This document shows positions 62,622-64,000 of a DNA stretch of 64,000 bases, piece by piece. The DNA lies in contig NC_020453.1 in the NCBI RefSeq assembly GCF_000344805.1, positions 1,550,001-1,614,000 on the forward strand, given 5' to 3'. Every line of letters begins with the position of its first letter. Within the stretch, counting starts at the first letter, position 1. The stretch is from Bradyrhizobium oligotrophicum S58. Lineage in GTDB: Bacteria; Pseudomonadota; Alphaproteobacteria; Rhizobiales; Xanthobacteraceae. Below the pieces are notes generated by a model. The model was not told the origin of the DNA, ran no database searches, and saw only the letters and a list, made by a program, of their open reading frames with translations. The position numbers and the translations under genes were made by a program.

Positions 62622-64000
62622 TCACGACAGATCCGCCAGCAGCCGCTTTGCGGCAAGCAGATCGGCAGTATCGAATCCCTCGTCGAACCTGTCAAACACC
62701 GGCCGGAGCGTCTGGTGCGCGGCCCTCCGTTGGCCTTTGCCGGCCAACACCACCGCAAGATCATGCGCTGCGCGCAATTCCCAGCCTCGCGCACCCTGAC
62801 TGCGACTTAGAGCTAGGGACTCCTCGAGACAGGCCTGGCCGGCCTCGATGCGCAGCGGGACCATCGACAGAAGCAATCCTGCCTTCACCCGCAACAATTC
62901 CGGCATGTAGCAGGTGTCGCCATTGCGACCGACATGCCGGATCGTCTCGTCGAGGTGGGCGATTGCCGCATCAGGCCGGCCCGTCGCTGCGAGGCCTTGT
63001 GCCAGCGAGATGTTGAACTCGGTGGTGATGAGCTCGTAGCGCACGGCGTGGATCGCTGCGAGGGAAGCGCGCAGGCTCGCGACGCCCTCGGCAACGTTGC
63101 CTTGCCGAATGGCAAGCTGCGCCCTGCGCGCGCGCCCGACCGCTGCGAGCGGACCGAGCGAGTTCGACTCGGCCATGGTGATGGACGCATCGATATGCCT
63201 CTCGGCATTACGTAGATCCCCGGTCCACAGGAAGATCGATGCGGACCAGGCGAGCAGGACGGTCACCGAAGCCGGATGATCCATCTGCCGCGCGCCATCG
63301 ACGAACTCATGGACGCGTTGCACGGCCTGAGCCGGATAGCCCTGCAGCCACAGCGTGCGTGCCAAGGCGATGCCGGCCCGGTAATGCCTGTCATGGACGA
63401 GATAGATCGTGCGGCTCTGTAGTGACGGCGACCAGGTCCTGAACAGCTCTTCGAGCTCCCCGCGCGCGCCGCTCAGATCTCCCATCATCAGAAGCGATCG
63501 ACCCAGGATGGAATGTGCAAGCGCAAGGGCCGCCGGATCGTCGACATTGTCGGCAACGGTCCGGCACCGCCGCGCGAAGGACAGCGCAACGTCGAAGTCG
63601 CCGCCCCGGAAGTGGAACATGTGAAGCATGCCGAGCAAGCCGGCCTCATTGGGAGCGTCATGTTCTTCCCGCGCGATCTCCAGGCTGCTGTTCAGGGCCG
63701 CGCGTGCGCGCTCATTTTCCCCGTAAAGATGCATGGACGAGATGCCGAGCCCAGCCTGCAGATGCATCTGCTCCGTTCTGCTGGTGGCCTGGCCGGCGGC
63801 CAATGCCCGTTCCGACCAGTGGTGGCATTCAGGCAGCAGCGACATGGCCAGCAAGACCGGCACGGCGGCGGCTGCGAGTTCGACGCCGGTTCGCAGGTCG
63901 CCGCTCGCGCCGAAGCACCATTCCAGCGCAGCGCGAACATTGCTGATGGCGGCAAAATAGGGAGCGCGTTCTGTCCCGGACATGAGGCTCGACCATTCGG
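62622..64000 (-). CDS. giant regulator 3, C-terminal TPR-like part (5' end outside window)
   Basis: The minus-strand frame is open to the window edge (EWSSLMSGTERAP...), giving 459 residues of helical repeats that parallel the C-terminal half of the other two giant regulators: NVRAALEWCFGASGDLRTGV, HYRAGIALARTLWLQGYPAQ, WSASIFLWTGDLRNAERHID, and the shared ending ARGWELRAAHDLAVVLAGKG. The winged helix and ATPase should lie to the right of the window. Convergent with the kinase gene. Confidence 0.85.
   Translation of the reverse strand, partial: EWSSLMSGTERAPYFAAISNVRAALEWCFGASGDLRTGVELAAAAVPVLLAMSLLPECHHWSERALAAGQATSRTEQMHLQAGLGISSMHLYGENERARAALNSSLEIAREEHDAPNEAGLLGMLHMFHFRGGDFDVALSFARRCRTVADNVDDPAALALAHSILGRSLLMMGDLSGARGELEELFRTWSPSLQSRTIYLVHDRHYRAGIALARTLWLQGYPAQAVQRVHEFVDGARQMDHPASVTVLLAWSASIFLWTGDLRNAERHIDASITMAESNSLGPLAAVGRARRAQLAIRQGNVAEGVASLRASLAAIHAVRYELITTEFNISLAQGLAATGRPDAAIAHLDETIRHVGRNGDTCYMPELLRVKAGLLLSMVPLRIEAGQACLEESLALSRSQGARGWELRAAHDLAVVLAGKGQRRAAHQTLRPVFDRFDEGFDTADLLAAKRLLADLS

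Overview
The window is GC-rich chromosomal DNA from an alphaproteobacterium, most likely Bradyrhizobium or a close relative. Support for this: the carA - yqeY - dnaG - rpoD order with rpoH next to an RluA-type pseudouridine synthase, several families of palindromic intergenic repeats, and protein sequences of Bradyrhizobium type. The genus is inferred from recognition, not from a search.

Layout. 0-34 kb is mostly core chromosome: the end of a peptide-ABC solute-binding protein, carA, a YqeY protein, an acyl-CoA synthetase, small membrane proteins, an ArsR-SRPBCC-SRPBCC operon with a visible operator, a LysE exporter, a Uma2 nuclease, a PhzF isomerase and DUF1127 gene divergent from a MocR regulator, N-formylglutamate amidohydrolase, a transglutaminase, dnaG, rpoD, a low-GC orphan gene, DUF817 (with a decayed paralogue fragment), a DCC thioredoxin-like protein, an OmpA lipoprotein-like protein, a lytic transglycosylase, an SDR, a response regulator, a GGDEF cyclase, an amidase, rpoH and an rluD-like gene.

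34.3-40 kb is an accessory segment starting at tRNA-Glu(CTC). It holds a three-gene minus-strand cluster: a SIR2-APAZ protein, a catalytically dead short prokaryotic Argonaute overlapping it by ATGA, and 78 bases downstream a CBS-HEPN fusion protein. The first two make a SPARSA-type anti-invader system (guide-directed NAD(P)+ depletion). The third gene is not a known SPARSA component and is the best candidate in the window for something undescribed: a nucleotide-sensing (CBS) RNase-like (HEPN) partner.

40-64 kb is a second accessory region: a sulfite dehydrogenase pair (SoxC-like molybdoprotein plus short cytochrome c), DUF302, DUF202, a Tat-exported metallo-beta-lactamase-fold hydrolase, three alpha/beta hydrolases, cytochrome P460, Dps, a peroxiredoxin-like protein, a MOSC/flavin/2Fe-2S fusion and a HisKA_2 kinase. 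Three paralogous giant regulators (OmpR-type winged helix + STAND ATPase + TPR-like repeats) lie here, the last cut by the window end. A short motif, TCTAACAC, recurs in front of several of these genes and may be a shared operator. Gene remnants (a thioesterase, DUF817, an alpha/beta hydrolase, an MBL protein N-terminus) show past turnover.
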